Positions 23,492 to 34,920 of a stretch of DNA of 64,000 bases are shown here, in pieces (the first letter of the stretch is position 1; each line of letters begins with the position of its first letter). Origin of the DNA: Mercurialis annua (taxonomy: Eukaryota; Streptophyta; Magnoliopsida; Malpighiales; Euphorbiaceae). The stretch is from assembly GCF_937616625.2 (NCBI RefSeq), contig NC_065570.1, forward strand, positions 71,513,665-71,577,664, read 5' to 3'. The notes beneath the pieces were generated by a model. That model had not been told where the DNA came from. It was given only the letters and a program-made list of their open reading frames with translations, and did not search any database. A program made the translations under genes and the position numbers.

Positions 23492-24448
23492 CATTTTCGG
23501 CTTATGCCCGCCAAAAATGAATATAGGATTTGCTTATTTACCGATTAAATCTGATAATTTTTGAGACGATAAAATGTGATGTTGATCCCGCTGTCGCAAA
23601 ATGGATATAATTGAAAGGGAAATAGAAAGAAAAATAGTGAGTAGTTGCATAGAGATTTGGGGTGGATGTTCTGTACGGGGACAGTTATGTGTATCATAAT
23701 TCATAGGCATATTGATGAAACATTCACCTAAAGAAATCCGAAATGTGTATAGTAACGATAGTGCTCCTGGGCCTACACACACTCGATCTTTTTTATGGCA
23801 AAAGACAAAAATTATCGTACTTTTTTTTAAAAGTGCACATAAGACTAAATATTTTTTGGTATAATAAAATCTTCATTATTTTAAAATTGAATAATTAAAC
23901 CCTTTCTTCTATCATAAATTAAAAATTATTGTTAATGGCTGATGTGGCTATAGGAAAAAAGTTCAAAAATAAGTTAATGTTTAAAATATTTACTATTTTT
24001 AATATTTTTTTCACTTCCTTCTTCCTAATTAGCTTCAATAAATTAATTTTTATCAAACACCAATTAAATCTAAATAAACTAATCTAAACCCAATCAAACT
24101 AATCAAAATCCGTTTAAATCTATTTAAATCAATTAAAATTTAATTAAATTGACGATAATTGTTGCCGTGTCATTATCTGATTCGTTATGGCATTGTCACT
24201 ATATGGTTGCCAACTCGGCAGTTTTTACCAGATTTTTAAAGGGTGCACTGATTTGAGAAAAATTGATAGTTTGTAAATGAAAATGACAATTTTTAAACGG
24301 CGTGATTAAAATGAAAAAACGTGTAAAGTTTGTGAATTTTTATGACATTAATCTTTTTAAATATTATTTGATAATTTGACGAGTTATACTATAAGTCACT
24401 TGTGAAACACGTAAAGCCACACTACTATATCAAAAGTCCGAAGTACTC
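23492..24448. other. Intergenic: protease 3' flank and MITE remnant
   Basis: The first roughly 300 bases are probably 3'UTR. At about 24240-24355 lies a diverged fragment similar to the right end of the element at 7195-7494 (GTGATTAAAATGAAAAAACG, TTTTTATGACATTAA). No gene seen. Confidence 0.5.
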
Positions 24449-24462
24449 AATCCAGTCATATT

Positions 24463-24631
24463 GCAAGTGACTGTTGGCCCGGTTGGCCACAGTTCACTAT
24501 GCATCTGCATGAGGGCGTGGGTTCGACCCACCCCTCTGCCAGCCAGTGGGCTGAAAAAACTATATTTCCTAAAAATTTAACACTGACAACTAACACCTAA
24601 TGTAGTGTAATTCTATCTTTGATAAAAAAAA
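24463..24631 (+). mobile_element. SINE, tRNA-derived, with 14-bp target duplication
   Basis: 169-bp element with a pol III promoter head: A-box-like TGGCCCGGTTGG near 24475 and B box GGGTTCGACCC near 24520, followed by a short body and a tail of A residues. It is flanked by an exact 14-bp direct repeat, AATCCAGTCATATT (24449-24462 and 24632-24645). This is a complete short interspersed element that would have moved with LINE-encoded enzymes. It carries no protein. Confidence 0.92.
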
Positions 24632-24645
24632 AATCCAGTCATATT

Positions 24646-26374
24646 CTACAACTAATGTTTAAAGTTTAAACAACTTTTACATCAATTAAGTTTCTATAAT
24701 TATCTAGTTTATAGATACAAAGATTGACCAGCCGACAACGACGGTTCAGTCGTTCAGATTAGCATCAATGAATTAGAGGACTATTATACAACCCGATAAA
24801 TAAACATCACTTGATTTATATTTATATAATTGAAAGGGTAAAAAAATATTTTTATGATTCTAATTACTTTTCTAACTTGAATAAAATATTTCTATTGAAT
24901 GAGCATTATCATGAGTTTTAAATTTAAATAAAATAATTATTTAATTTTAATAAATTTTCATTTGTTTTTTCATTTGAATAAATTATCTATTTAACCTATT
25001 TAATTTTTGAAAATTGTTATTAATTAAAAGTCCAATTCGCTATTTAAATTTAATATTCTAACGATGAAGTAGTTTAAAGTATACATACATACATATATAT
25101 ATGAATAGATCGGGCCATGGTATAAAAGAATGGATTAATTCTTTATTTTCACTTTACATTTAAAAAGGAATTGTACAAATAAAAGATTAATACACGAGGA
25201 AAAAAATAAAAAATGGTACAAAGTATTGGATAATCTATTTTTTTTAATTTGTAATGTTTCAAAAATAATATATCTTCTATATTAACATACATATTTTTCT
25301 TTTATTTTTAATATTAATAAATTCAATATACATACTACTGTCTGAAATTTATAAAATTAAATAACTAATTATATTGAATTTTATCACATGCACTAGTTTG
25401 GCAACAATGCGTGTTAAATTTATGACACTTGGCAATCTTGAATAAAATAAATATTTGTAGTTAGTAATTTAGCTGAAAAGTAATAAGTATTTATATTTTT
25501 ATAACCAAAAAATATAGTTAGAGGTGTAAAAAATATATGTATAAAAATAAAAAAGGGATAAATAAAATGAGATGAAGGGATTATTTAAAAGACGGAGAGA
25601 TTGAGGTGTGAGAAAATATGGTTGCTTAAGCTTAAAGATAGCAAGAAAGCTTAAAGATATGCTGTCTCCATCACCTCCTCTAAGCAAGAAAAGAATTAAA
25701 CAAGAGGAATTCTATGGATGGGATTATAATGATTTTGTCTACCATATTTTATTTTAACGAATCAAACCCAAACTAATATTTGTGGTGACAATAAACCCAA
25801 GGATGCTCTTAAATTCGTAATTGGGATTCTTTTGTAATTTAAAAAAAAAAAACGAAACTTATTTCCACTTGTTAAAGTCTTTATGACCACAAAACGTGTA
25901 ATGTAATTAACCTTGCTATGATCGTAAAAAAATCCTCTTCAAACGGTGAATATTGAGTAAAATAACAGGAATAAACAGTCCAATTTTGGAAGATGAAACG
26001 TATCCTCTTTTTGTAAAAATAAATTGTGAGCCAAGATAAACACTACTTCTTCCATCTCGTTTAAAAAAGACAGACAAATGATTTTATTTGTTTTATCTCT
26101 ATTAAATAATGAATCTCATCTACACTGTAAATCTGTATGCATATTTATAATCTTCTTTAGAAATTTTGAGATATATAAATTATTTCTAATATTGCAAGGG
26201 GTATAGGAGTACCTTTATGAATTGAGGTGCATATAATTGATGGAGAAGATTTAATTGAGGGCGAACATAGATAATTTAAAAATGTGAATAAAATTAAAAA
26301 GAGAATCAAACAAGAAACTATATTAATAAAATTTGTAGAATTACAAAACTTCAGTAAAGTTAAAGAGTAAAAAT
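24646..26374. other. Intergenic, AT-rich, no gene seen
   Basis: Strongly AT-rich spacer with short microsatellite-like tracts, such as ACATACATACATATATATAT near 25083. No coding frame of interest, RNA gene or clear mobile element was found. Confidence 0.45.
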
Positions 26375-26900
26375 CACATGAACACGCTCCATTTAACTAA
26401 TCGTGTCAAAATTTCCGACTCTAACACGACATGAATTTTAACACGACGACACGATTAACACGTTAAGATAAACGGATAACACGATTAACACAATGACACG
26501 GCTAACATGACATAACTAACACGACCCACTTAACATTTTAAAATATTTAATCCATATAAATATAATTTTAACCAATTTTATTATTTATTACTCAAATTAT
26601 AAAATTTTAAAGCAATTAATTTTATTTGTATATTAATATAACTATATTTAATTAATTTAATAATTCCATTTTTAATTTTATGAAATTAAAAACCATTTCG
26701 TTTATATATTGTTGTAATTAATATGATAAACGGGTTAGGCGAGTTATATGGTTTGTGAGTCAGCTCATAACACGACCCAGTTATTTTGTATCGTAAATGG
26801 ATTGACATGTTTTTGATACGAACCTGTTAAACCTTATTCCGAATTTGCCGAATTTACGTGTAAGTCGAATCGTATTGTTGTGTCATGACTTATTTTGATA
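26375..26900. repeat. ACACGA-motif repeat, probable old MITE
   Basis: Many spaced AACACGA/ACACGATTAACACG motifs at 26390-26530, and complementary or related GACCC...TCGTGTTG-like motifs at 26740-26890, surround an AT-rich centre. The arrangement resembles a decayed TIR element of a type widespread in dicots. Ends uncertain. Confidence 0.45.
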
Positions 26901-27017
26901 CTCCTAATACCCTCTAAGTTTTAACGGTAGAATGTCCTTATCTCATTAGTGTATTCAGTAAAGGATGATTTTGGTGAAGAAAAAAGAGAAAAGAGAGAAA
27001 AGCATTTAAGTTAATAG

Positions 27018-27537
27018 TGTTGGATATGGCTCATTTTAGACTTGTCCCACATTGTTTAGAAAAGGGACTTGTAATTGTTGAGCTATATACATATAGTGTA
27101 GAAATCCCACATTGCTTAGGAGTGGAAGGGTGAGGACTTCCTTAGCCTATAAAAGGGAGTCTCCTCTACCCATTGAAACTCATCCCACAACAAGCTTTAT
27201 CAACTCCTAAGGCTTAGTTGGTTCTCTCTCTAGTTTGTATTCTGTTACAAACAATTAGTGGAGTATTTTGGGCAGTGCCCGAGGATGTAAGCCGGTCATT
27301 TCTGGCTGAACCTCGTTAAAAGGTTGGTGTTCTCTTTATTGTTTATTTATTAGCTAACGCTCAGACTAGTTGGAGTTATATATTGTGAAGTTATTTATAT
27401 CGTGTGAAATTCTGTCTAAGGAGTTTGGTACTTAAGTGGTCCGCCCGTGACCCACCATTCTTTCCTGGGAATTTTCCGGTATAATTATTTAGCACAATAC
27501 GTGATTCGCTAGCGTAATCGATTGAGCTTCCGCAACA
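27018..27537 (+). repeat. 5' LTR of the copia element
   Basis: 520 bp, TGTTGG...CAACA. It holds a clear TATA box (TATAAAA, 27148-27154), so transcription should start near 27180. Directly downstream is the tRNA-Met primer site. Confidence 0.95.
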
Positions 27538-27605
27538 ATTGGTATCAGAGCTAAGGTTCTATCCTTGGCATATCGGTTAGCTATTAAATAAAAATTGGAG
27601 CAGAA

Positions 27606-29747
27606 ATGTCTGGAAGCAAAAGTCTATCCACGTTGATAGCTTCTTCTTCGGGAAGAATGGCAATGTCAAATGCAAGAATTGCGGTGGAGATTTTTGATGG
27701 TACAGGACATTTCGGCATGTGGCAAAGTGAGCTTCTAGACGCTTTATTTCAGCAAGGTCTAGATGTCGCTATTGAAAGAGAGAAACCAGCAGATGTTGAT
27801 GAGAGAGAATGGAGTAGCATCAATCGTTTAGCATGTGGTACCATTCGGTCATGTCTTTCCAGAGAGCAGAGATATCCTTTTTCAAAGGAAACATCTGCAA
27901 GTAGTTTGTGGAAAGCATTGGAGGAGAAATTCTTGAAAAAGAACAGTCAGCATAAGCTTCACATGAAGAAAAGGCTGTTTCGGTTCACGTATCTCCCAGG
28001 TACTACTATGAATGAGCACATCACAAATTTCAACCAATTAGTAGCCGATTTGTTGAATTTGGATGTGACGTTTGATGATGAAGATTTGGCTTTGATGTTG
28101 TTGGGATCACTTCCTGAAGAGTTTGAGTTTCTTGAAACTACTCTCCTTCATGGGAAGGTTGGTGTGTCTCTTAGCGAAGTTTGCGCTGCATTATATAGTT
28201 ATGAATTGAGAAGAAAAGATAAGAAAGAAAACACTAGTAGTGCAACAGAAGCTTTGATTGTTAGAGGCCGTTTGAAAAGCCAAACAATTGGGAAGGAAGG
28301 GAGATCAAAGTCCCGACCAGAGAAAGATGAATGTGCCTTTTGTCGAGAGAAAGGGCATTGGAAAAGGGATTGTCCCAAATTGAAGAATAAAGGCAAGACT
28401 GATAAAGAAAAAGCTGAGTTTGCTTCGAATGTAGCTGAGTGTGACGACGAAGATTCAGATCTTTCATTGGTTGTTGTGTCATCGGTAAATACTCCTACTG
28501 CATGGCTTCTAGATTCGGGTTGTTGTCATCATATGTGTCCCAATCGGGAATTGTTTGTTGACTTCAAAGAGCTAGAAGGTGGAGTTGTTTACACAGCAAG
28601 TGGCAATCCTTGTTTGACAAAAGGAATTGGTTCAATTCACTTGAGGAACCATGATGGGTCAATAAGGATTCTGGAAGATGTTCGCTATGTACCGAGTTTG
28701 ACGAAAAAGCTCATTTCTGTAGGAGTCCTAGAATCAAAGGGCTTTGTTGTGACTGCAGTAAATGGAGTTATGAAGGTATTCTCAGGTGCACAGGTTGTCA
28801 TGAAAGGAATTCGAAAGAACAATAACTTGTATTACTATCAGGGTAATGCAATTATTGGGTCAGCTATAGTTGCTTCTAGTGATGATAATGAGCTAGAAGA
28901 AATCAGTCTTTGGCATCGGCGTTTGGGGCATGATGGTGGAAAATTCTTGACGGTTCTTGCAACTCAAGGATTATTGGAGGGACTACGTCCCTGTAATTGG
29001 ATATATGAAGAAGGATTTCCGAACAAGAATGATATTGGCTATAAGGCAAAGTTGGTAGCTAAAAGCTATGTTTGGACGGAAGGAATTGAGGCTATCTCTC
29101 GAGTTGTTAAACATTCTTCCATTAGAAATTTGTTGGCCTTAGTAGCACATTTGAATATGGAACTAGTTCAGTTGGACGTAAAAACAGTGTTTTTACATGG
29201 ATTCTTGGATGGGGAAATCAATTCGACTCAGCCAGATGGACTCAAGGTGGCTGGAGATGAAAATTGGATTCTACAGTATACTTTGAATACTGTGGATATT
29301 GGTCTAATATTTGGGCAGGACAATAAAGATGGTCAATATGTAGTTGGGTACAATGATTCGGACTACGTTGATAAACGGCGATCGACTATGGGCTATGTGT
29401 TTACACTAGCAAAGGCGTCGTTTAGTTGGAAGTCTACCTTGCAGCCAATAGTTGCTTTGTCTACCATAGAGGTAGAGTACATGGCAAGTGCAGAAGCTGT
29501 TAAGGAAGCAATTTGGCTTCATGGGTTGTTTGGTGAATTGGAAATTGAAGAGAAGGACCAAGTTCATCATGCAAGGACGAAGCACATTGATGTTCGATAT
29601 CATTTGGTGCCAGAGGTTATTGAAGAAGGTGGAGTCCTACTTCGGAAGATTTTGACCATGGAAACTCCTGCTCATATGATGACAAAGATTGTGAAAGCAG
29701 TCAAGTTCAAACATTGTTTGAATTTGATTAGTGTTCTCAATATTTGA
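27606..29747 (+). CDS. Copia gag-protease frame fused to pol remnants
   Basis: A 713-codon open frame. Residues 1 to about 230 are a Gag (UBN2-type) capsid region. A CCHC zinc knuckle lies at about 241-255 (CAFCREKGHWKRDC). An aspartic protease site (LLDSG) is at about 300, and the GAG-pre-integrase motif LWHRRLGHDG at about 436. The frame then jumps directly into reverse-transcriptase sequence (KAKLVAKSYV...), so the whole integrase catalytic core is absent. Of the RT only the first part is present (to about LHGFLDGEINSTQPDG), without the YxDD active site. Part of RNase H follows (VVGYNDSDY, SFSWKSTLQPIVALSTIEVEYM) without its later acidic motif. All deletions keep the frame. Host-directed function is unlikely; Gag may still be made. 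Confidence 0.9.
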   Translation: MSGSKSLSTLIASSSGRMAMSNARIAVEIFDGTGHFGMWQSELLDALFQQGLDVAIEREKPADVDEREWSSINRLACGTIRSCLSREQRYPFSKETSASSLWKALEEKFLKKNSQHKLHMKKRLFRFTYLPGTTMNEHITNFNQLVADLLNLDVTFDDEDLALMLLGSLPEEFEFLETTLLHGKVGVSLSEVCAALYSYELRRKDKKENTSSATEALIVRGRLKSQTIGKEGRSKSRPEKDECAFCREKGHWKRDCPKLKNKGKTDKEKAEFASNVAECDDEDSDLSLVVVSSVNTPTAWLLDSGCCHHMCPNRELFVDFKELEGGVVYTASGNPCLTKGIGSIHLRNHDGSIRILEDVRYVPSLTKKLISVGVLESKGFVVTAVNGVMKVFSGAQVVMKGIRKNNNLYYYQGNAIIGSAIVASSDDNELEEISLWHRRLGHDGGKFLTVLATQGLLEGLRPCNWIYEEGFPNKNDIGYKAKLVAKSYVWTEGIEAISRVVKHSSIRNLLALVAHLNMELVQLDVKTVFLHGFLDGEINSTQPDGLKVAGDENWILQYTLNTVDIGLIFGQDNKDGQYVVGYNDSDYVDKRRSTMGYVFTLAKASFSWKSTLQPIVALSTIEVEYMASAEAVKEAIWLHGLFGELEIEEKDQVHHARTKHIDVRYHLVPEVIEEGGVLLRKILTMETPAHMMTKIVKAVKFKHCLNLISVLNI

Positions 29748-29750
29748 GAT

Positions 29751-29958
29751 TTGAATGTGGCCCGGCCCACACGATGCATGAGGGGGGATTGGTTGCTCTG
29801 CTCGGTCATGCTATGCGTGAGGGAGAGTGTTGAAGTGGGATTATCCCACATTGGTACTTGACTGCTACAGTTGAGAGTTGGCGCTTTTGAAGCGTAATTG
29901 AAGGTACTATTGAAGATAGTCCGAGATGGTAGAGAGAAAATTCGCCAAGGTGGAGATT
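29751..29958 (+). other. Copia 3' untranslated leader to the purine tract
   Basis: Non-coding part of the element after the stop codon, with a small palindrome GTGGGATTATCCCAC near 29836. It ends in the polypurine tract used to prime plus-strand DNA. Confidence 0.75.
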
Positions 29959-30478
29959 TGTTGGATATGGCTCATTTTAGACTTGTCCCACATTGTTTAG
30001 AAAAGGGACTTGTAATTGTTGAGCTATATACATATAGTGTAGAAATCCCACATTGCTTAGGAGTGGAAGGGTGAGGACTTCCTTAGCCTATAAAAGGGAG
30101 TCTCCTCTACCCATTGAAACTCATCCCACAACAAGCCTTATCAACTCCTAAGGCTTAGTTGGTTCTCTCTCTAGTTTGTATTCTGTTACAAACAATTAGT
30201 GTAGTATTTTGGGCAGTGCCCGAGGATGTAAGCCGGTCATTTCTGGCTGAACCTCGTTAAAAGGTTGGTGTTCTCTTTATTGTTTATTTATTAGCTAACG
30301 CTCAGACTAGTTGGAGTTATATATTGTGAAGTTATTTATATCGTGTGAAATTCTGTCTAAGGAGTTTGGTACTTAAGTGGTCCGTCCGTGACCCACCATT
30401 CTTTCCTGGGAATTTTCCGGTATAATTATTTAGCACAATACGTGTTTCGCTAGCGTAATCGATTGAGCTTCCGCAACA
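29959..30478 (+). repeat. 3' LTR of the copia element
   Basis: 520 bp with four substitutions relative to the 5' LTR and no length difference. It begins directly after the purine tract and ends CAACA, followed by AATGG. Confidence 0.95.
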
Positions 30479-31057
30479 AATGGGCCCCTGAAGCATTCCA
30501 GTGATGAAAAGGAAAAGGGGGCCGTTGCTCAAACTATAATTCGTCTTGTTGCATGGAGCGAAGATGATAAATCATGGTCAATATGATGAGGAACTAAATA
30601 TCAGATGGCTAGGATTAAATAGAAAAGCTGAAATATTCTACATCTAGTTTGATGCTAGAGAAATTCTTCAGGAGGAAATACTCCTTAATAAAGATTGGAA
30701 TATATCCAGTGGAGCTTCTCTTATTATATGTGATTTTAGCATTTTTAGGACTCACCTACCCACCCTAACTTTTTCATAGCTAATCTAATTTGCTGCATTT
30801 TCTGTTAATTTGTATATATGTAATGCAGCCAGCAATGCATGCATGGCTACTATCATAATGTTTTTGGAGCTAATCATATGAATAATTACTGTCACAAAAT
30901 TAATTAAAAATAAACTACTAGTAGTACTATATTGATTATTGAGTATTGAATGCAATTTTACCCTTTTCATGTGCGGCAGCATATTCTAAGTGGTTAATTA
31001 ATTTGGGGACTTAAAGTAATCATCATGTGGGCAAACTTGAATGATAATCCGTTCGCT
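30479..31057. other. Intergenic, no gene seen
   Basis: AT-rich spacer between the copia element and a SINE. No gene or RNA was recognised. Confidence 0.4.
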
Positions 31058-31074
31058 AGAATGTCACTGCAGCC

Positions 31075-31299
31075 AAACCTCAATAGGCAAGTTAGTTACT
31101 AAAGCGCTTTTCTGATTTAAATAAAATCGTGGGTTCTAACTGTATTCAAGCATCCACCATTAAAATTTAGAGGTAAAGCTTTATTTGCCGAAAAAGACCT
31201 ACCAGCTCGAGTGAAAATTAGTTTGGATGTAAAAAAATTAAAAAAATTATTTTACAGTAGGAACCAGTTCAGGAGACTTCATCATCAAATAAATAAAAA
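31075..31299 (+). mobile_element. SINE with 17-bp target duplication
   Basis: 225-bp element between exact copies of AGAATGTCACTGCAGCC (31058-31074 and 31300-31316). Its head resembles a worn tRNA gene: an A-box-like CAAGTTAGTTACTAAAGCGC and a B-box-like GTGGGTTCTAACTG. It ends in an A-rich tail (AAATAAATAAAAA). The promoter boxes differ from those of the SINE at 24463, so it belongs to another family. The intact duplication suggests a fairly recent insertion. Confidence 0.85.
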
Positions 31300-31316
31300 A
31301 GAATGTCACTGCAGCC

Positions 31317-32406
31317 TTTTTATTTCCATTTTAAATTTCACTAATTATTAATTTATTCTAAGAAAATGCCTGATAATAATAACGTCGGGTAATTTTCAAA
31401 TATGGTCTTCATACTTTATTCTCTCTCTCATAATTGTTGTTAAAATTTATAACGTATTCCACAAAAAAATTAACAGTATTAAAAAATTTGATGGTAAAAA
31501 TGGTTGAGCCCTTGAGATTTAAAATTTAAAAACTATTGGGATACGTTTTAATCTATAAGGGCGGTTAAAGGAGAGAGTATGGTTCGAGAACTGTTGGTAA
31601 ATATTACCCGCGATGTTTGAACTTTTTCAATTTTGTAAAAAATATATTGAATAAAAGCCCTCAGTCACAGTCGCTAAAAATTATTAAAAATTATGGTAGA
31701 TAAATTATTTTTAAAAATCTGTGTTTAGGTGACTGTGGTTTATTTTTAGCCTTATTAGTAGTCTAGGTGATCAGAACATTGGTAAAAAACACTTATTTAA
31801 TATATTTTTAAAGTGTTAAATATGATATAAAAAACTAGAACTAAAATAGAAAATTTAAAAAAATTCAGACACCGCTCATATAATTTATCCAAAATAACTA
31901 AGCTAGATTTTCTAGTCTATATAATGGAAAAAAACTTAGATTTTTTTAAATGCATCAATAACATTAACTCAAATTCGAAACAATTATATCTATAAAAAAT
32001 ATAAAAAATTTGAAAATTACACCCGATAACCTGACATGGAACAAACTATTATTATACGGTGTCTGATTCGCAGATCTACTTACGAAAACAGAAAATTATG
32101 AATTGTTTCACCAATTAAGTTATGTTTTCAATCAAACTTCTTCAATGCCGCTATCTAATTCTGAAATTAGAAACTACTGCCACAATATTTGATATAACCA
32201 TCACCTGATAAACCCTTTAAAAAAAAGACAATAAATCTTTTAAAAAAAAGACAACAAATCTTTCACATAGAAAGTAAGCAATAAAAATAATAAAAAACTC
32301 TATAACCTATAAAGGTCTTCAGTCTATCTTCGATTGTTCATTTACGATAAATTAATTCGATATGCGCTTAGTCGATAAATTCCGATCTATGAAGAATAAA
32401 AATCAT
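31317..32406. other. Intergenic, AT-rich, no gene seen
   Basis: AT-rich spacer with no recognised gene. A short direct pair of CTTTTAAAAAAAAGACAA-like motifs is seen near 32215-32265. Confidence 0.4.
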
Positions 32407-32984
32407 GGTTGTCAAAACCGACCCGGCCCGATTGGTTCAACCAGAAAACCTAGGAACCGGTGCCTTGGCCGGGCCATAACACCCATAAAACCCTTTTTTT
32501 AATAACCCAACTCAAACCCGGTTAACCCGACTGAAACCCGTTCGACCCGGTCTGAATTTAATGGGTAATACAAGTTTTTTAATAATTTAACTTAATTTTT
32601 TTCACTCTAAACCAAAATATTTATTTATTTCAAACTTAATTACCGAATAACAAACGTTAAAAGATATATATGTCCTATTTTTTAATTAAATTACTTGATT
32701 AAATAGAAATTTATACTATTTTGTAGAGATCGTTTGAAATGTTAGACTAAATGTTTTTTATAAAAATATATTTATTTTCTTTAATTCATTACTTTAATAA
32801 TTTATTATAATTTATGTAATATATAGTTATATATTTCAATAATTTTATTATATAAAATATTAATTTTTCGTGAAATTACATAAATAATCATTAAATATAT
32901 TATTATTTTAAACTTCTGGTTGAATCTTTAACCTTTCACACTCTGCCGTCAGCGGTTCAGTGACCGGGTCGGATTTGACAATAT
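32407..32984. repeat. TIR element, TTGTCAAAACCGACCCGG type
   Basis: The left end TTGTCAAAACCGACCCGG is matched in inverse at the right end (CCGGGTCGGATTTGACAA, about 32964-32981). The left arm is rich in AACCCG motifs and the centre is AT-rich. About 575 bp, non-coding; a MITE of undetermined superfamily. Confidence 0.7.
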
Positions 32985-33719
32985 ATATTGATATAAAATC
33001 CAAAGGTCAAAGCAATATAAAAAAGAGAGCTATCGTCAATAGAAAACTGAATCACTAACGCCGCCAACCGAAGAACAAACAACAAACAAGTAATAGGCGG
33101 ATAGGGTTTTCTTAGAGAGCAAAAGAGAGACGATTGTCTTAAGTATAATAAAAAAAAACTTACATGCTAATCATAACTATTACGATCTCTCATGATTAGA
33201 TATTACCGTTTATGAAGTTCGATATAATATTGGGACAATTAAAAGAATATCTAAATAGAAAAAATATCTGTATTTGTTAACTCAAAAATCACAACTTGAT
33301 TTACATACCCTACGGTATCACATATTTATTTTTTTACTCTTCTATTTACTTTTTTACTCTTCTGTTTATTTTTTACTCCATTTATACTTTATATGTTTTA
33401 TTGACAGTTTTCTCTTCTTTTTCGCCTTCTTCTTCTTCTTCTTTTTCTTCTTTTTCATATCATTCAAAGTAAAACAACGAACAATTCAGCAATTTAATTC
33501 AAAATCTTCAGCATAAAACAATTCAACAAACTGGTTTTTCTAATTCTATCATTACTTCTTGAAAATTTATAGCGAATTTCAAATCTAATTTTCGAACCGA
33601 CTCGAATTTTTAATTCGTAACCAAATTGCTTCAATTTTTTTTTCGAATTCAGATCTAACGATCATAATTTTCTTCAAAAAGAAAAAAAAAGTTTAAATTT
33701 TTAATTTATTTATGCTCAT
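32985..33719. other. Intergenic, pyrimidine-rich
   Basis: Contains a CT-rich run (TTCTTCTTCTTCTTCTT around 33428-33455) and no recognised gene. An 80-codon frame here is a by-product of low complexity. Confidence 0.4.
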
Positions 33720-34230
33720 TAAAGATCTATTAAAAACAGTTTCAAACACAGTTTCAAATGCAGTTCCAAACAATTTTTAAAAGACATATTTATTATCATT
33801 TTAAAAAAATTCAAACAGTTTACAAGTGTTTCAAACAGTTAAAAAAACAGCTTCAAACAGTTAAAAAAAACAGCTTCAAACAGTTTACAAAGATTTCAAA
33901 CAGTTTATAAAGGTTTCAAAGAGTTTCATAAAATACAATTTGCAACCTTTATCTAAAAACAGTTTCAAACAATTTAAAAATGTTTTAAACAGTTTACAAA
34001 AGTTTCAAACAGTTTAAAACGGTTTCTAAAAACACTTTCAAACAGTTTCAAAAATAACAGTTTCAAATAAACAGTTTAAAACAGTTTTCAAAGATTTCAA
34101 ACCGTTTTTAAAAAACACTTTCAAATAGTATAAAAAATAACAGTTTCAAACCGTTTACAAAGATTTCGAACAGTATAAAATAGTTTCAAAAAAATAATTT
34201 CAAACGATTTCTAAAATTAATTAAAAACGT
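33720..34230. repeat. Degenerate tandem repeat, TTTCAAACAGTTT motif
   Basis: About 500 bp built from loosely repeated units of 15-25 bases around TTTCAAACAGTTTAMAAA. More than 15 variants can be counted by eye. Minisatellite-like and non-coding. Confidence 0.75.
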
Positions 34231-34344
34231 TTGAAAATCATATCAAAACATCATTAATGAAGAAAATGGCGATTCTTTCAAAAAAAGTTGAAAAAAATTC
34301 CACAAAAAGATATTACAATAATTTAAAACAACATAGAAAGCAAA

Positions 34345-34395
34345 AAGGAGAAGAAGAAGAAGAAGAAGACGACGACGAAGAAGAAGAAAAAGAAT
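34345..34395. repeat. GAA/GAC microsatellite
   Basis: Trinucleotide run of GAA units interrupted by four GAC units. A second GAA run lies at 34558-34576. Purine-rich here, pyrimidine-rich in the mirrored position at 33415-33455. Confidence 0.8.
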
Positions 34396-34639
34396 AAGAA
34401 GATCAGTGATGACAATGGCGGAAACTTCGTTATTTTAGTTTTTGAGACGAATTAGATTAGATCTTGCATCGCAGATTCCTCTTTATCTTGTATTTTTAGA
34501 TAGAATTTGTTAAGAAATTCCATTGAAATAGAAAAAACGTGAAAAAAATCCAGAAAGAAGAAGAAGAAGATGAGAGAGAAAAGAGAATAGAAGAAAAAAA
34601 AAAGAGTGGACATGTGACATGAGGGGAGTAAAAATGCTA

Positions 34640-34920
34640 CTCCCTCCGATCCATAATATTTTTCGCATTTGACTTTGACACAAAAATTAAGAAAACAATT
34701 AATATATCTTAATTTATACACTTTTAATAAGTTAACCCTACATTGAAACTTGTTTACATTTATTACTACCATTTTCATTTGTTTATTGTATTCTTTCAAT
34801 AAATTAATGGAGGGCAAATATGGAAAAATAGCAATTAATGCTCTCTTGATATTATAACATGACAAATATTATGAATCAAAAAAAAATTCAAATGCGACAA
34901 ATATTATAGACCGGAGGGAG
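34640..34920. repeat. Stowaway-type MITE with TA duplication
   Basis: 281 bp with terminal inverted repeats CTCCCTCCGATCCATAATAT and its inverse ending ACCGGAGGGAG. It is flanked by TA on both sides (34638-34639 and 34921-34922). CTCCCTCCG ends plus TA duplication are the hallmarks of Stowaway (Tc1/mariner) MITEs. Confidence 0.92.

Larger units (their letters stand above)
27018..30478 (+). mobile_element. Ty1/copia LTR retrotransposon, internally deleted
   Basis: A complete LTR-to-LTR insertion of 3461 bp. Two 520-bp LTRs (27018-27537 and 29959-30478) start TGTTGG and end CAACA. Between them are a primer-binding site complementary to initiator tRNA-Met (TTGGTATCAGAGC from 27539), one long gag-pol-derived frame, and a purine tract (AAGGTGGAGATT) directly before the 3' LTR. 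By direct comparison the LTRs differ at four positions, so insertion was recent on an evolutionary scale. The flanks are AATAG and AATGG, a 5-bp duplication with one mismatch. Most of pol is missing, so it would depend on other elements to move. Confidence 0.95.

Noticed and set aside
33274..33516. Hydrophobic Phe/Leu-rich frame
   Set aside because: Translation of a TTC/TTT-rich tract; no protein signature.
33300..34640. A third large inverted-repeat transposon
   Set aside because: A TTC-rich left part and a GAA-rich right part look mirrored, but simple composition explains this and no shared ends or target duplication were found.
34452..34865. 137-codon minus-strand frame
   Set aside because: It runs through a Stowaway-type MITE and GAA-rich low-complexity DNA; composition explains it.
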